Below are positions 27,722 through 36,123 of a stretch of DNA of 64,000 nt, piece after piece; within the stretch, counting starts at the first letter, position 1; every line of letters begins with the position of its first letter. Origin of the DNA: Granulicella mallensis (GTDB lineage Bacteria > Acidobacteriota > Terriglobia > Terriglobales > Acidobacteriaceae); assembly GCF_014203225.1 (NCBI RefSeq), contig NZ_JACHIO010000004.1:310001-374000 (forward strand). Reading direction: 5' to 3'. The translations under genes and the position numbers were made by a program. The notes under the pieces are model-generated. The model worked only from the letters and a program-made list of their open reading frames with translations. It had not been told where the DNA came from and made no database searches.

Positions 27722-28582
27722 TTACCCCGCCGACAACGCCCGTAATGCCATCACATTGCGCGTCTCATCGCCGGGTTCATCCACGGGCGTCTCCGCGATA
27801 AACGCCGCATGGGCGAAACGCTCATCGTGTAACAGCCGCCGAAATGCCGCCGCCCCAATCGTGCCTTCACCGATATGCTCATGCCGGTCGAGCTTCGAGC
27901 CCATCGCGGCCTTCGCGTCATTGCAATGCCAGACCCGCACCGCGTCGAAGCCGACGGTCTCGCCGATCTGCTGCATCGTCGCGTCGTAGCCCTCGGGAGA
28001 CACAATGTCATAGCCAGCAACGTGTACGTGGCACGTATCGAGGCACACCGCGACCGGCGCGCACGCCTTCAGCCGCTCCACCAACTCGGCGACCTGCTCC
28101 AGGCTGCCGCCCAGCGAAAACTCCGCGCCGGCCGTGTTCTCGATCAGGATGCGGAAGTTCTTGTCCTGCCATGCCAGCCCCTCGATAGCCTGCTCGATCG
28201 ACTGCGCAGCCAGCCGCAAGCCCTCGTCGCGCGTCAGCCCCTTCCAGCTTCCCGGATGCAGCACCAGAAACTCCGCCCCCAGCGCCAGTGCCCGCTCTAC
28301 TTCGCCACGAAAGCCGCCGATGGAGTTCGCCCGCACGCTTTCGGTCTGCGAGCACAGGTTGATCAGGTAGCTGGCGTGGATCGCCACGGGATTTACGTCG
28401 AGCTTTGCACGCAGTTCCTGCATCTTCAGCGCGTCTTCAGGCTTTACAGGCGCGGACTTCCACTGCCTGGGACTCGCGCTGAAGATCTGAAATGTGTTCG
28501 CGCCTGCCGCAGCCGCGCGTTCTACCGCCGTCCATACCCCGCCCGAGGTCCCTACATGCACACCAATTCGCTTCTTTGCCAT
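27722..28582 (-). CDS. nfo: Endonuclease IV (AP endonuclease)
   Basis: A DNA-repair endonuclease that cuts 5' to abasic sites, 286 residues. I start it at the ATG 28580-28582 (MAKKRIGVHVGTSGG). An open frame continues about 340 bp upstream, but that part has no family similarity and overlaps the divergent gene. TIM-barrel motifs include GANTFQIFSASPRQW, EFLVLHPGSW, ENTAGAEFSLGGSLEQ, VAVCLDTCHVHVAGYD and NDAKAAMGSKLDRHEHIG. These carry the His, Glu and Asp residues that bind the three zinc ions. It is divergent from the CysJ-like gene, with 99 bp between. Confidence 0.95.
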   Translation of the reverse strand: MAKKRIGVHVGTSGGVWTAVERAAAAGANTFQIFSASPRQWKSAPVKPEDALKMQELRAKLDVNPVAIHASYLINLCSQTESVRANSIGGFRGEVERALALGAEFLVLHPGSWKGLTRDEGLRLAAQSIEQAIEGLAWQDKNFRILIENTAGAEFSLGGSLEQVAELVERLKACAPVAVCLDTCHVHVAGYDIVSPEGYDATMQQIGETVGFDAVRVWHCNDAKAAMGSKLDRHEHIGEGTIGAAAFRRLLHDERFAHAAFIAETPVDEPGDETRNVMALRALSAG

Positions 28583-28681
28583 GTAAGAAAGCCTACCGCA
28601 ACCGCAGCGCGGCGGTTTCCATTTGGAAAGCTCGCTCGCCCGCAGACCTCGGCGTTTCTGGCCGTTTACAATAAAAGGAAC

Positions 28682-29830
28682 ATGAGTGAACATGCTTCGA
28701 AGTACACACGCAACCAGCCTTACACCTCTAAAGTCCTGGTAAACGATCGGCTGACCGGCCCCGAGTCGGAAAAAGAGACCATCCACATTGAACTGGCCCT
28801 GGAAGAGGGCATGACCTACACGCCGGGCGACGCCGTCGGAATTATCCCGACGAACCGCGAAGAGGCTGTAGAAGGCGTCCTGAAGGCGCTTGGCTTCGAC
28901 GGCACGGAGCGCGTACTGGACCACTACAAGGTCGAGATTTCACTGCATGATGCGCTGACGACGCGCCTCGGCATCGGCAAACTGGGCCGCGGAAACCTGA
29001 ACCAGTACGCCAAGCTGTGCGGCGAGAACGTTCCTGCCGGCCTGAAGGCCCTGATGGGCCAGGAAAACAAGGCCATCGCTGAGGAGTACGTCTGGGGACG
29101 TGAGTTCATCGACCTCGCAACCGAGTTTCCGGGCATCGTAAAGCAGCCCCAAGAGTTGTTCAACGTTCTGCAGCGCCTGACACCGCGCATGTATTCGATC
29201 GCCTCCAGCCAGGCAGCACATCCCGACCAGGTACATACGACCGTACGCGTCGTCCGCTACAACGCCCACCATGCCGACCGGCAGGGCGTGTGCTCGGGCC
29301 ACCTCGGCGAGCGCTCTCCCGTAGACAGCACCATGCCGATCTTCCTGCACGAGAACAACGCGTTCCGTCTGCCCGAAGACACCAATGCGCCGGTCATCAT
29401 GATCGGTCCGGGCACAGGCATCGCACCGTTCCGCGCGTTCCTGGAGCATCGCCAGGCCCTCGGCGAAAAGGGCGACATGTGGCTCTTCTTCGGCGAGCAG
29501 CGGTCGGTGTCGGACTACCTATATAAGGAGCAGTTCCTCGGCATGCAGAAGGACGGCCTGCTGACACGGCTCGACACCGCCTTCTCGCGCGACCAGGGCA
29601 AGAAAGTCTACGTGCAGGACCGCATGCAGGAGAAGGCTGCGGAACTCTACGCCTGGCTGGAACGCGGAGCTTACTTCTATGTCTGCGGCGATGCAAGCCG
29701 CATGGCCAAGGACGTGGAGAATGCATTGCTGGATGTGATCGCGAAGGGCTCGAACGGAACCCTGGAGCACGCGACGGAGTATCTCGGGGAGATGAAGAAG
29801 GCCAAGCGGTATCAGCGCGACGTCTACTAA
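28682..29830 (+). CDS. CysJ-like sulfite-reductase flavoprotein fragment (FNR module without flavodoxin domain)
   Basis: A 382-residue NADPH-dependent diflavin-type reductase module, starting at the ATG 28682. It contains the FAD-binding connecting domain, with the motif RMYSIASSQ. NADP-binding follows in MIGPGTGIAPFRAFLEHRQ and in LFFGEQRSVSDYLYKEQF. The end, GEMKKAKRYQRDVY, is the typical C-terminus of CysJ and related reductases. No FMN-flavodoxin domain precedes it. It could serve as the electron-donating subunit of an assimilatory sulfite reductase with a separate flavodoxin or ferredoxin, or act alone. An open frame extends upstream into the nfo region but has no family similarity. Confidence 0.85.
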   Translation: MSEHASKYTRNQPYTSKVLVNDRLTGPESEKETIHIELALEEGMTYTPGDAVGIIPTNREEAVEGVLKALGFDGTERVLDHYKVEISLHDALTTRLGIGKLGRGNLNQYAKLCGENVPAGLKALMGQENKAIAEEYVWGREFIDLATEFPGIVKQPQELFNVLQRLTPRMYSIASSQAAHPDQVHTTVRVVRYNAHHADRQGVCSGHLGERSPVDSTMPIFLHENNAFRLPEDTNAPVIMIGPGTGIAPFRAFLEHRQALGEKGDMWLFFGEQRSVSDYLYKEQFLGMQKDGLLTRLDTAFSRDQGKKVYVQDRMQEKAAELYAWLERGAYFYVCGDASRMAKDVENALLDVIAKGSNGTLEHATEYLGEMKKAKRYQRDVY

Positions 29831-29850
29831 AACCATTCTTCATAAAGCAG

Positions 29851-29884
29851 ACAAAGGCCGCCAGGAGATTCTGGTGGCCTTTGT
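29851..29884 (+). terminator. Rho-independent terminator after the CysJ-like gene
   Basis: A 14-bp stem (29851-29864 and 29871-29884) with one G-U pair and a 6-base loop follows the stop codon by about 20 bases. The arms begin ACAAAGGCC and end GGCCTTTGT. A partly T-rich run follows. Confidence 0.8.
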
Positions 29885-29944
29885 GTTGTGGATGATGCCA
29901 GAAGGCCGGGACCTATCATCAAAATTCGCCCAGGCTCAGCTTTT

Positions 29945-29984
29945 GCTTTGAAAGGGCGGGGCTTCAGCCCCGCCCCTTCAAAGC
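29945..29984. repeat. GC-rich palindromic repeat
   Basis: Arms of 19 bp (29945-29963 and 29966-29984) form a very stable hairpin with a loop of two bases and one mismatch. The core is GGGCGGGGCT..AGCCCCGCCC. It lies between the terminator after the CysJ-like gene and the GH30 gene on the opposite strand, so it could also terminate GH30 transcripts. Confidence 0.65.
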
Positions 29985-30029
29985 GAGAAGTTGGTTAGAC
30001 CTGGAACAAGGTTAGGTAACACTCCCGAA

Positions 30030-31466
30030 TCACCACGTATACGTCGCGGCCGCATTCGCTCCGAGACTGGTGCTGATGTCTTTGCCCTCAAAGCGAATAT
30101 TGAAGGTTTTGGCCTCCGCTCCCGGATTGGCAACGATCAGCACATGCTTCCCCGCCGGAGTGCGAAAGGCAACATGCGGAGGAATCTCAGCAGAGGCAGG
30201 GCTGGAAGCGATCCTAGTAGAGCCCACCGGAATAAACTTCGATGCCTGACCAACGGTATAGAAGGCCAGGTTTCTAGTTACCTTGTCGCCATCGAGGGTG
30301 ATGGCGCCTTCGCAGACCGGGCAACCTCCATTGCTGGTGTGGGGACCGAACTGCGGATCGGCCGCCAGGTTCCAAAGCAGGACATTGCGGCTCCAGTTTT
30401 CAGTCGCACCGATCACAACGCGAGACACAGGCTTGGCGATCTGGAGAGTTGGGTCAGACTTCTGATCGATGATCATCTGCTCGGTAAAGTAGAGGTTCTT
30501 TTGCGGAGCCGCGTCGTGGACCGTCGTCATCGCATCGATGGTGCCGCCATAAAGATGGAAGCCCGAACCATCGACGTACTGGCTGGCCTCTGGGTCCTTA
30601 AGAATTGAGATCGCATACTGCGGCTTGTCGCAGTTGTGGTCGTAGAGGACGATCTTCGTAGCGAGGTTGCTCTTGCGAAGCTGCGGCCCAAAAGCCTGCT
30701 GGATGAACTGCTCCTGCTCTTCCGACGACATGGACATACTCGGCGTGTTCTTTGGATTCAACGGCTCGTTCTGGATCGTGATCGCAGCGATCGTAATCCC
30801 CAGGGAACGCATCGCCTCGATGTACTTCACCAGGTAGCGGCTATAAACCTCGTAGTACTCCGGCTTGAGGGAGCCGCCTTTCGGATCGTCGTTCGTCTTC
30901 ATCCACGAAGGAGCGCTCCAGGGGGAAGCGAGGATAGAGATCCTGGGGTTGATCGCGAGAATCTCCTTCAAAACAGGAACCACGTCCTTCAGATCAGGGC
31001 CCAGATTGAAGTGCTTCAGGGACAGATCCTTCTCCTCCTGCGCCAGATCGTCATAGGTAAACACGTGGTCGTTCATGTCGGAGGAACCGATGCTCACCCG
31101 GAGATAACTCACTCCAATCGCATTCCCCTTCACGCCAAAGAGCTCATGGAGAAGGCTCGTGCGCGCCTTCGGGGTCATGCGCATGATCAACTCGGCGCTT
31201 CCTCCCGTCAGAGCGAAGCCAAAACCATCCATTGTCTGAAAGGTCTTCGCATCATCCACCTCAATCGTGGGTCCCGCTCCGGAGGCATCTTTGAAGCGGA
31301 GTTGCCCAGGCTGTTTTGCCAGCAGAGACGTGCGGTCCGGCGTCGTCAGCCATTGCGTAACCTTCGGACCGGCAGCACGGGCAGGCACAGCAAGCGCTCC
31401 CAGCAAAAGGACCGAACTGGCCGCAATCCGGGGAAAAGAGGGGGAAATAGCTTGAAAGATGCGCAT
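30030..31466 (-). CDS. Secreted glycoside hydrolase family 30 (glucosylceramidase-like)
   Basis: This 478-residue GH30 beta-glycosidase begins with a signal peptide (about residues 15-33, SSVLLLGALAVPARAAG). The TIM barrel contains FQTMDGFGFALTGGSAELI (about 75), SWMKTND and ITIQNEPLNP with the acid/base Glu. The nucleophile is in LYFTEQM. The beta-domain ends with HVLIVANPGAEAKTFNIRF. Relatives cleave beta-glucosyl or beta-xylosyl bonds; the closest family name is glucosylceramidase/beta-1,6-glucanase. The gene is divergent from a LacI regulator and an MFS transporter, suggesting regulated sugar uptake and breakdown. Periplasmic or extracellular location is inferred from the signal peptide. 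Confidence 0.9.
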   Translation of the reverse strand: MRIFQAISPSFPRIAASSVLLLGALAVPARAAGPKVTQWLTTPDRTSLLAKQPGQLRFKDASGAGPTIEVDDAKTFQTMDGFGFALTGGSAELIMRMTPKARTSLLHELFGVKGNAIGVSYLRVSIGSSDMNDHVFTYDDLAQEEKDLSLKHFNLGPDLKDVVPVLKEILAINPRISILASPWSAPSWMKTNDDPKGGSLKPEYYEVYSRYLVKYIEAMRSLGITIAAITIQNEPLNPKNTPSMSMSSEEQEQFIQQAFGPQLRKSNLATKIVLYDHNCDKPQYAISILKDPEASQYVDGSGFHLYGGTIDAMTTVHDAAPQKNLYFTEQMIIDQKSDPTLQIAKPVSRVVIGATENWSRNVLLWNLAADPQFGPHTSNGGCPVCEGAITLDGDKVTRNLAFYTVGQASKFIPVGSTRIASSPASAEIPPHVAFRTPAGKHVLIVANPGAEAKTFNIRFEGKDISTSLGANAAATYTW

Positions 31467-31511
31467 GATGAATTGCTCCTGGTGTCGCCGAATACTTTTC
31501 GATTATTGAAG

Positions 31512-31523
31512 ATAAACGCTTGT
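31512..31523. promoter_or_regulatory. Weak LacI-type operator candidate
   Basis: ATAAACGCTTGT has a central CG with partly matching half-sites (3 of 5 positions), as in LacI-family operators. It lies in the intergenic region between GH30 and the LacI gene. Support is weak without a comparison of related promoters. Confidence 0.2.
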
Positions 31524-31685
31524 CTAAACGAGATGCATCGCGGATCGCGCTGCCGGAAAACTATAACGAGTCGCAGGAGTGATGCGCAAGTGGCCCTAAA
31601 GGAGAAGGGTCCCTGCAAAAGAACCACGCTAAGAACCTGTCCGAACCTGCTACAACCGCCCTGACAGGGTTTAGACTGGGCGGTA

Positions 31686-32753
31686 ATGCCACGTTCAACC
31701 AAATCACCAAGCATCCCGGCTCGTGTAAGCCTCAAGACGCTTGCCGATTTCCTGGATCTAAGCCCCGCAACCATCTCCTTCGTCCTGAACAATGTTCCGG
31801 GGCGTTCCATTCCGCAGATCACGCGCAATCGCGTTCATGCCGCCGCCAAGAAGTTCGGATACCAGCCGAGTTTTGTGGCCCGGTCCCTGCAGGGGATGAA
31901 GAGCCAGACCATCGGCGTGCTGCTGCCGGTCTTCGGCGAGGGCTACCATACGCAGGTGCTGGCAGGCGCTGGAGACTCCCTGATCGACAAGGGCTACTTC
32001 TTCTTCACGGCGCATCATCGCCATCGCGAAGACCTGGTGCTGGAGTATCCCAACCTGATGGCGGCGCGAGGCATCGAAGGCATCCTGGCCATCGATACCC
32101 ATCTCAAGAAATCGCCGCAATGCCCGACCGTGGCCATTGCGAGCCATCATGCCCTGCCCGGTGTCACGAATGTCGTCCTGAACCACCAACGTGCGGCAGA
32201 GCTGGCGCTACAACACCTTTATCAACTCGGTCACCGCAAGATCGCCTTCATGCGCGGTCAGAACGTCAGCTCGGACTCGGATGCCCGCTGGAAGGCAACG
32301 GTCAAAGTAGCACGCAGCATGGGACTGACCGTCTCGTCCGACCTGACCGTCAAACTGGATCAGGACCTCGACACACCCGAGCTGGGTTATCCGGGCATTC
32401 GAAACCTGTTGCGCCACACGAGCAACTTCACCGCCATGCTGTGCTTCAACGACGTCGCCGCCATTGGAACGCTGCGAGCCCTCTTCGATACGGGTTTGCG
32501 CGTTCCCCACGATGTCTCCATCCTGGGCTTCGACGATATCCCCGCTGCAGCATTCAACGTGCCCAGCATCTCGACGATTCGGCAACCGCTACAGGAGTTC
32601 GGCCGCACAGCCGCGCAGTTGCTCTTGAGAAAGATCGCCGGCGAACGGGTCCCTTCTATTGTCACCATTGAGCCTGAACTGATCGTTCGTGAGTCGACAG
32701 GACCGGCTCCGAAGAAATCAGCAGCGGCGCGATCTCATCCCGGGAAGAAATGA
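31686..32753 (+). CDS. LacI family transcriptional regulator
   Basis: A 355-residue sugar-responsive repressor. The N-terminal helix-turn-helix is VSLKTLADFLDLSPATISFV (13-32) followed by LNN and the hinge NRVHAAAKKFGYQPSFVARS. The periplasmic-binding-like sensor domain follows (TIGVLLPVFGEGYHTQV, then LYQLGHRKIAFMRG, DVSILGFDDIPAAAF). It runs next to an MFS transporter gene that overlaps it by 4 bp, and it is divergent from GH30. It likely controls both, as is usual for LacI-family sugar loci. The effector sugar is not predictable. Confidence 0.93.
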   Translation: MPRSTKSPSIPARVSLKTLADFLDLSPATISFVLNNVPGRSIPQITRNRVHAAAKKFGYQPSFVARSLQGMKSQTIGVLLPVFGEGYHTQVLAGAGDSLIDKGYFFFTAHHRHREDLVLEYPNLMAARGIEGILAIDTHLKKSPQCPTVAIASHHALPGVTNVVLNHQRAAELALQHLYQLGHRKIAFMRGQNVSSDSDARWKATVKVARSMGLTVSSDLTVKLDQDLDTPELGYPGIRNLLRHTSNFTAMLCFNDVAAIGTLRALFDTGLRVPHDVSILGFDDIPAAAFNVPSISTIRQPLQEFGRTAAQLLLRKIAGERVPSIVTIEPELIVRESTGPAPKKSAAARSHPGKK

Positions 32754-33943
32754 ACTCGTCTCCTGAGCCGAAGCTCCTTAGCTGGCTTTCGATCCGCAAG
32801 CGGTTGCCTCTGTATCTTGCCTTCGCGGCAACAGGGTTTTCCTGCGCCCTTCCCGGCGCTCTCATGCCGTGGCTGCTTGCCCGCTGGTCGCTTCAAGACT
32901 CTGAAGTGGGACTACTGCTGGGCCTTTTCTTCGTAGGAGGAACCAGCGGAGCCCTGCTCTCCCGCGGGTCGCTGCGCTGGTCGATCTTTCGCGGAACCCT
33001 CTGCACCTCGATCGGAGCAGCCCTTCTGCCCTTTGCCTCCGGCAGGACTGCCAATGGAGCGATCCTGCTCTTCGGCCTGGGCCTGGGAATCACCATGACC
33101 TCCATCAGCCTCCTTCAGTCGAGGCGATGGACGGAGACGCGCCCGGCTGAGATGACCCGTCTAAACCTGCTGTGGGCTATCGGCGCCTGCACCGCCCCCT
33201 GGATCATCCTGCACGAGGGCATTCGCAATACAGCCAATGCAAAAAACGTCTTGCTGCTTCTGGCCTCCGCCTTCGCCGCCTTTGGTGTGTGGGTAGCCGC
33301 CTTCGAACGAGATGAGCCTCGTCCCACACCATCGCAGGCCGCGGCTGGGTCTCTCAAACTGGCAGGGTTTGCAGCACCTCTGTCCCTATTGGTGCTCGTG
33401 CTCTGCGCAACAGGCGTGGAGGCTTCGTCGGCTGGCTGGCTCGCGACCTACTCGCAACGCAGCGGGGACAGCCTCCGCATCACAATAGGCGCGCCTACCT
33501 GCTTTTGGATCGGCCTGCTGACAAGCCGTCTGGTCCATTCGAGTGCCGCCATTGGACGAGCCACAAAACGGTTTCTGCTGACATGGAACCTGTTGGCGAT
33601 GGCCACGGCTCTCGCAGCCTTGATTCTCTTCCGCAACGGTCCCGTATTGTTGTCGGCAGCTTTTGCGATCGGATTCGCCGCCGGCCCCATCTATCCCCTG
33701 CTACTCGCCCTGGTGTTCGAACATGACAGCGGCAATACCGTCTACGTCATCGGGGGCATCGGCTCCGCGCTGTTGCCGCTACTAACGGGCACGGTCTCCA
33801 GCAGAACAGGATCGTTGCGGATGGGAATTGCAGTTCCCTGCGCCGCTGCCATGATCATGGCGATAACAGGGTGGAGCGTTATGCGAATGAGAGAACCCGC
33901 CCTAAGAGAGAATGTGTCCGGCGATAGCTCGTCCACAGCTTAA
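32750..33943 (+). CDS. MFS transporter (sugar-porter-like)
   Basis: A 397-residue major facilitator protein with about 12 membrane helices and small loops. The N-terminal part holds LYLAFAATGFSCALPGALMP and GLLLGLFFVGGTSGALLSRG. This type of signature resembles the FucP/GGP-like sugar transporters. The start overlaps the LacI stop by 4 bp (ATGA), which implies that regulator and transporter are made together. The neighbouring GH30 and LacI genes suggest uptake of a sugar released by GH30 or a related hydrolase. The substrate is inferred only. Confidence 0.88.
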   Translation: MNSSPEPKLLSWLSIRKRLPLYLAFAATGFSCALPGALMPWLLARWSLQDSEVGLLLGLFFVGGTSGALLSRGSLRWSIFRGTLCTSIGAALLPFASGRTANGAILLFGLGLGITMTSISLLQSRRWTETRPAEMTRLNLLWAIGACTAPWIILHEGIRNTANAKNVLLLLASAFAAFGVWVAAFERDEPRPTPSQAAAGSLKLAGFAAPLSLLVLVLCATGVEASSAGWLATYSQRSGDSLRITIGAPTCFWIGLLTSRLVHSSAAIGRATKRFLLTWNLLAMATALAALILFRNGPVLLSAAFAIGFAAGPIYPLLLALVFEHDSGNTVYVIGGIGSALLPLLTGTVSSRTGSLRMGIAVPCAAAMIMAITGWSVMRMREPALRENVSGDSSSTA

Positions 33944-34029
33944 CGATGTGATGAATCGAAGAAGTTAATATTTAAAATATCCGCCTCCCCCATAATTGGA
34001 AAACACTCTATTTTGTGGTTTCGCATGCC

Positions 34030-34461
34030 TGCGCACCTAATAATTAACATATATTTTTTTGTGTCAGCAAATGCGGTTTCTGATATAAAAGCTGCACACG
34101 TCAAAATTTTATACGCATCGCCGGTTTCACATTTACCGTTTGGCAATAGCAGCCTATCCTGGTGGAATCAATTCGCATACGCTAATTTTGAGCAATTTTT
34201 AGCTCGACTGCAGCACTTGGGATAAGAAGCTGACGGCGTTTGGCAGCTATTGCAGCATGTCATTGCATTGTGTACTCATAAGTGAAAATAGTTTGCCTGT
34301 GTGCTCGTTTACTGGGTTTGCGCGGTTGGCGTTTCTGTTGCCAACTCCCCAATAATGCAATCGAGCGCTCGATGATTCACCCTGGTTTGTGGCTTGCCGC
34401 TCACGCGGAGAAGACGTTCGAACAACTAGAGATGGACCGTACTCGAGAGGTGCTATATTTC
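34030..34461 (+). pseudogene. Decayed, internally deleted acyltransferase copy
   Basis: Two stretches match the minus-strand acyltransferase gene 36124-37194 in protein space but on the plus strand. At 34095-34154 the translation HTSKFYTHRRFHIYRLAIAA matches HTLDFYIRRWFRIYPLAIAA of that gene, and the frame just upstream carries an FFV..A segment like its membrane helix. At 34390-34449 WLAAHAEKTFEQLEMDRTRE matches RLAARAEKRYEQREKDRSRE near its C-terminus. The middle, about 200 residues, is missing. Stops and frameshifts separate the pieces, and the region is AT-rich. It is therefore a decayed relic in inverted orientation. Confidence 0.75.
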
Positions 34462-34582
34462 CAACCCAATCTTCAAGGTTGCCATTCAGTCCGCGCCTGC
34501 GGAAGCAGAAATCCAGAGGCCGCACAACTGGATTCATAAATACTACCCAGCATTCGACGGGTTACGTGCCGTTGCAATCCTT

Positions 34583-35785
34583 ATGGTCTTTTTTTGCCAT
34601 TACATGCCGATTGCGCTGCCCGGACACTTTCTTCCAGGATTCTGGACAGGAGTCGACCTGTTCTTTGTTCTCTCCGGTTTTTTGATTACTGGAATCCTCT
34701 GTGATTCACAACGGACAGAGCACTACTTCCGCAATTTTTATATAAGACGTTCATTACGTATTCTTCCAGTCTTTTATGGGTTTTTCCTTTTAGTGTTCTT
34801 GCTGACTCCGCTGCTGCACCTGCGATATTCCAACTACATATGGACAAATCCGCTGTATGTGATGAACTTTGTCGTCAAAGGAGCAGTTCTTCTCAAGCAC
34901 GGAAACCCAACTGTCTTTTGGGTCCCCCAACTCCCTGGGATGCAGGTCTCGCTGGGGCCGCTCTGGAGCTTATGCGTAGAGGAACAGTTTTATTTGTTAT
35001 GGCCGCTTATTGTCTGGCTCGTTCCTTCACGCACAAAACTGATGAATATATGTGCCGTCGTTATTTGTCTGACGGTCGTATTACGGAGTCTTCTTTATTT
35101 TCACGACCCGGCTCTGGCGTACAAGACAAAATACCTCTATAACGCTACCTATGCGCGGTGCGATACGCTGCTTGTGGGCGCATGGATAGCACTTTGGCTG
35201 CGTGGCGCAACCCCCTCTCGCGAGTCATTGCGACGTATTGCTCATGTCATGTTTTGGGGCAGTCTCGGTCTGCTCACGTTATTGCAGCTTATCTTCAGCG
35301 GGCATTGCTATTTTGAGATCGATAATCCTGTGCTGCAGACGGTGGGATACACGTTAATTGCCTTTGCAGGCGGTGGCGTGCTCCTTAGGTGCCTGGATGA
35401 GAGATCGAAGGTGTATCGAGCGCTCCTGCATCCGGCGCTCAGACGACTTGGCGTCATCAGCTACGGATTCTATTTTTTTCATGATTTGCCTGAGGCTCAA
35501 TTTTTGATTGTGTCCAGCAAACTGCATCCCTATCACCTCAATCTTCTTGTTTTCCCCCTTGCTTTTGCTTACACCTACGGCGCGGCATTTCTGAGTTTCC
35601 GCTACCTGGAATCGCCGTTTTTGAGATTGAAGGCCTTGCTTGCTCCTGGACACCGCAGTGTGCCGCCGCCTCTGCCGAATAACATACCTTCTGCGCTAGC
35701 TGCTCTCGTGAGCGCATTACGTAATTCGCCCATAGAGGCGAATCCTTCAAGTCAATATGCCCCATCTCAATCTCCACCTGCCTGA
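34583..35785 (+). CDS. Acyltransferase family 3 (OatA-like) membrane protein, start uncertain
   Basis: A 400-residue integral membrane O-acyltransferase from the first ATG. The frame carries the conserved entry KYYPAFDGLRAVAIL immediately before that ATG (34538-34582), so the functional N-terminus lies upstream. Yet no ATG, GTG or TTG occurs in this frame back to a TAG at 34427-34429. The family motif FFVLSGFLITGIL follows, then YIRRSLRILPVFYG. WSLCVEEQFYLLWPLIVWL is the typical active region (SxxxEEQFY). About ten membrane helices are visible. It probably adds acetyl or another acyl group to a surface glycan. It either uses a rare start (ATT/ATC) or has lost its 5' end by recombination with the upstream relic. 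Confidence 0.75.
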   Translation: MVFFCHYMPIALPGHFLPGFWTGVDLFFVLSGFLITGILCDSQRTEHYFRNFYIRRSLRILPVFYGFFLLVFLLTPLLHLRYSNYIWTNPLYVMNFVVKGAVLLKHGNPTVFWVPQLPGMQVSLGPLWSLCVEEQFYLLWPLIVWLVPSRTKLMNICAVVICLTVVLRSLLYFHDPALAYKTKYLYNATYARCDTLLVGAWIALWLRGATPSRESLRRIAHVMFWGSLGLLTLLQLIFSGHCYFEIDNPVLQTVGYTLIAFAGGGVLLRCLDERSKVYRALLHPALRRLGVISYGFYFFHDLPEAQFLIVSSKLHPYHLNLLVFPLAFAYTYGAAFLSFRYLESPFLRLKALLAPGHRSVPPPLPNNIPSALAALVSALRNSPIEANPSSQYAPSQSPPA

Positions 35786-36123
35786 GGATAGTCACTTGAT
35801 AGCGGTAGAGCGTTCATCGATCAGCATGCAAGCCAGGATATCTGCCCTCGCTTGATGGAAGATGCGCTTTACCATTCTGGGTACATAAGATGGCGCATTA
35901 CGGCGACACATAAACCATCAGACGCCGGGTAGAGCATTTTCCCTGTTGCTGGGAATCCGGAAGCGGGCGTGCAGTGGCGTTTTCATTGGGGAAAACGCCC
36001 ATAAAAATCGAGGCACCGCTCTACACCTACAGGGAAAATGCTCTAGTATCTACGAATCCAATCGCATGGTCGCTGAATTGTTGTCTCTGTAGGTACTGCC
36101 GGCAGGATCGACTCATATTTTGA
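35786..36123. other. Intergenic region with a nested inverted repeat, no gene
   Basis: This 338-bp gap lies between two convergent acyltransferase genes. No open frame with a convincing start was found. It contains the family B repeat at 35930-36045. The remainder shows nothing else recognisable. Confidence 0.5.
35930..36045. repeat. Nested inverted repeat, family B copy 1
   Basis: Perfect 17-bp terminal arms (35930-35946 and 36029-36045), starting TAGAGCATTTTCCCTGT, enclose an inner hairpin with 8-bp arms (GGCGTTTT at 35976-35983, AAAACGCC at 35992-35999). A shorter relative with the same TAGAGCA ends lies at 44393-44432. This suggests a mobile palindromic unit. Confidence 0.75.

Noticed and set aside
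27875-28681. Upstream extension of the CysJ-like frame
   Set aside because: The first 269 codons run antisense to nfo and have no family similarity; the reductase homology starts at 28682.
28583-28924. Upstream extension of nfo by 114 codons
   Set aside because: It overlaps the divergent reductase gene and bears no endonuclease similarity; MAKKRIGVHVG at 28582 is the usual start.
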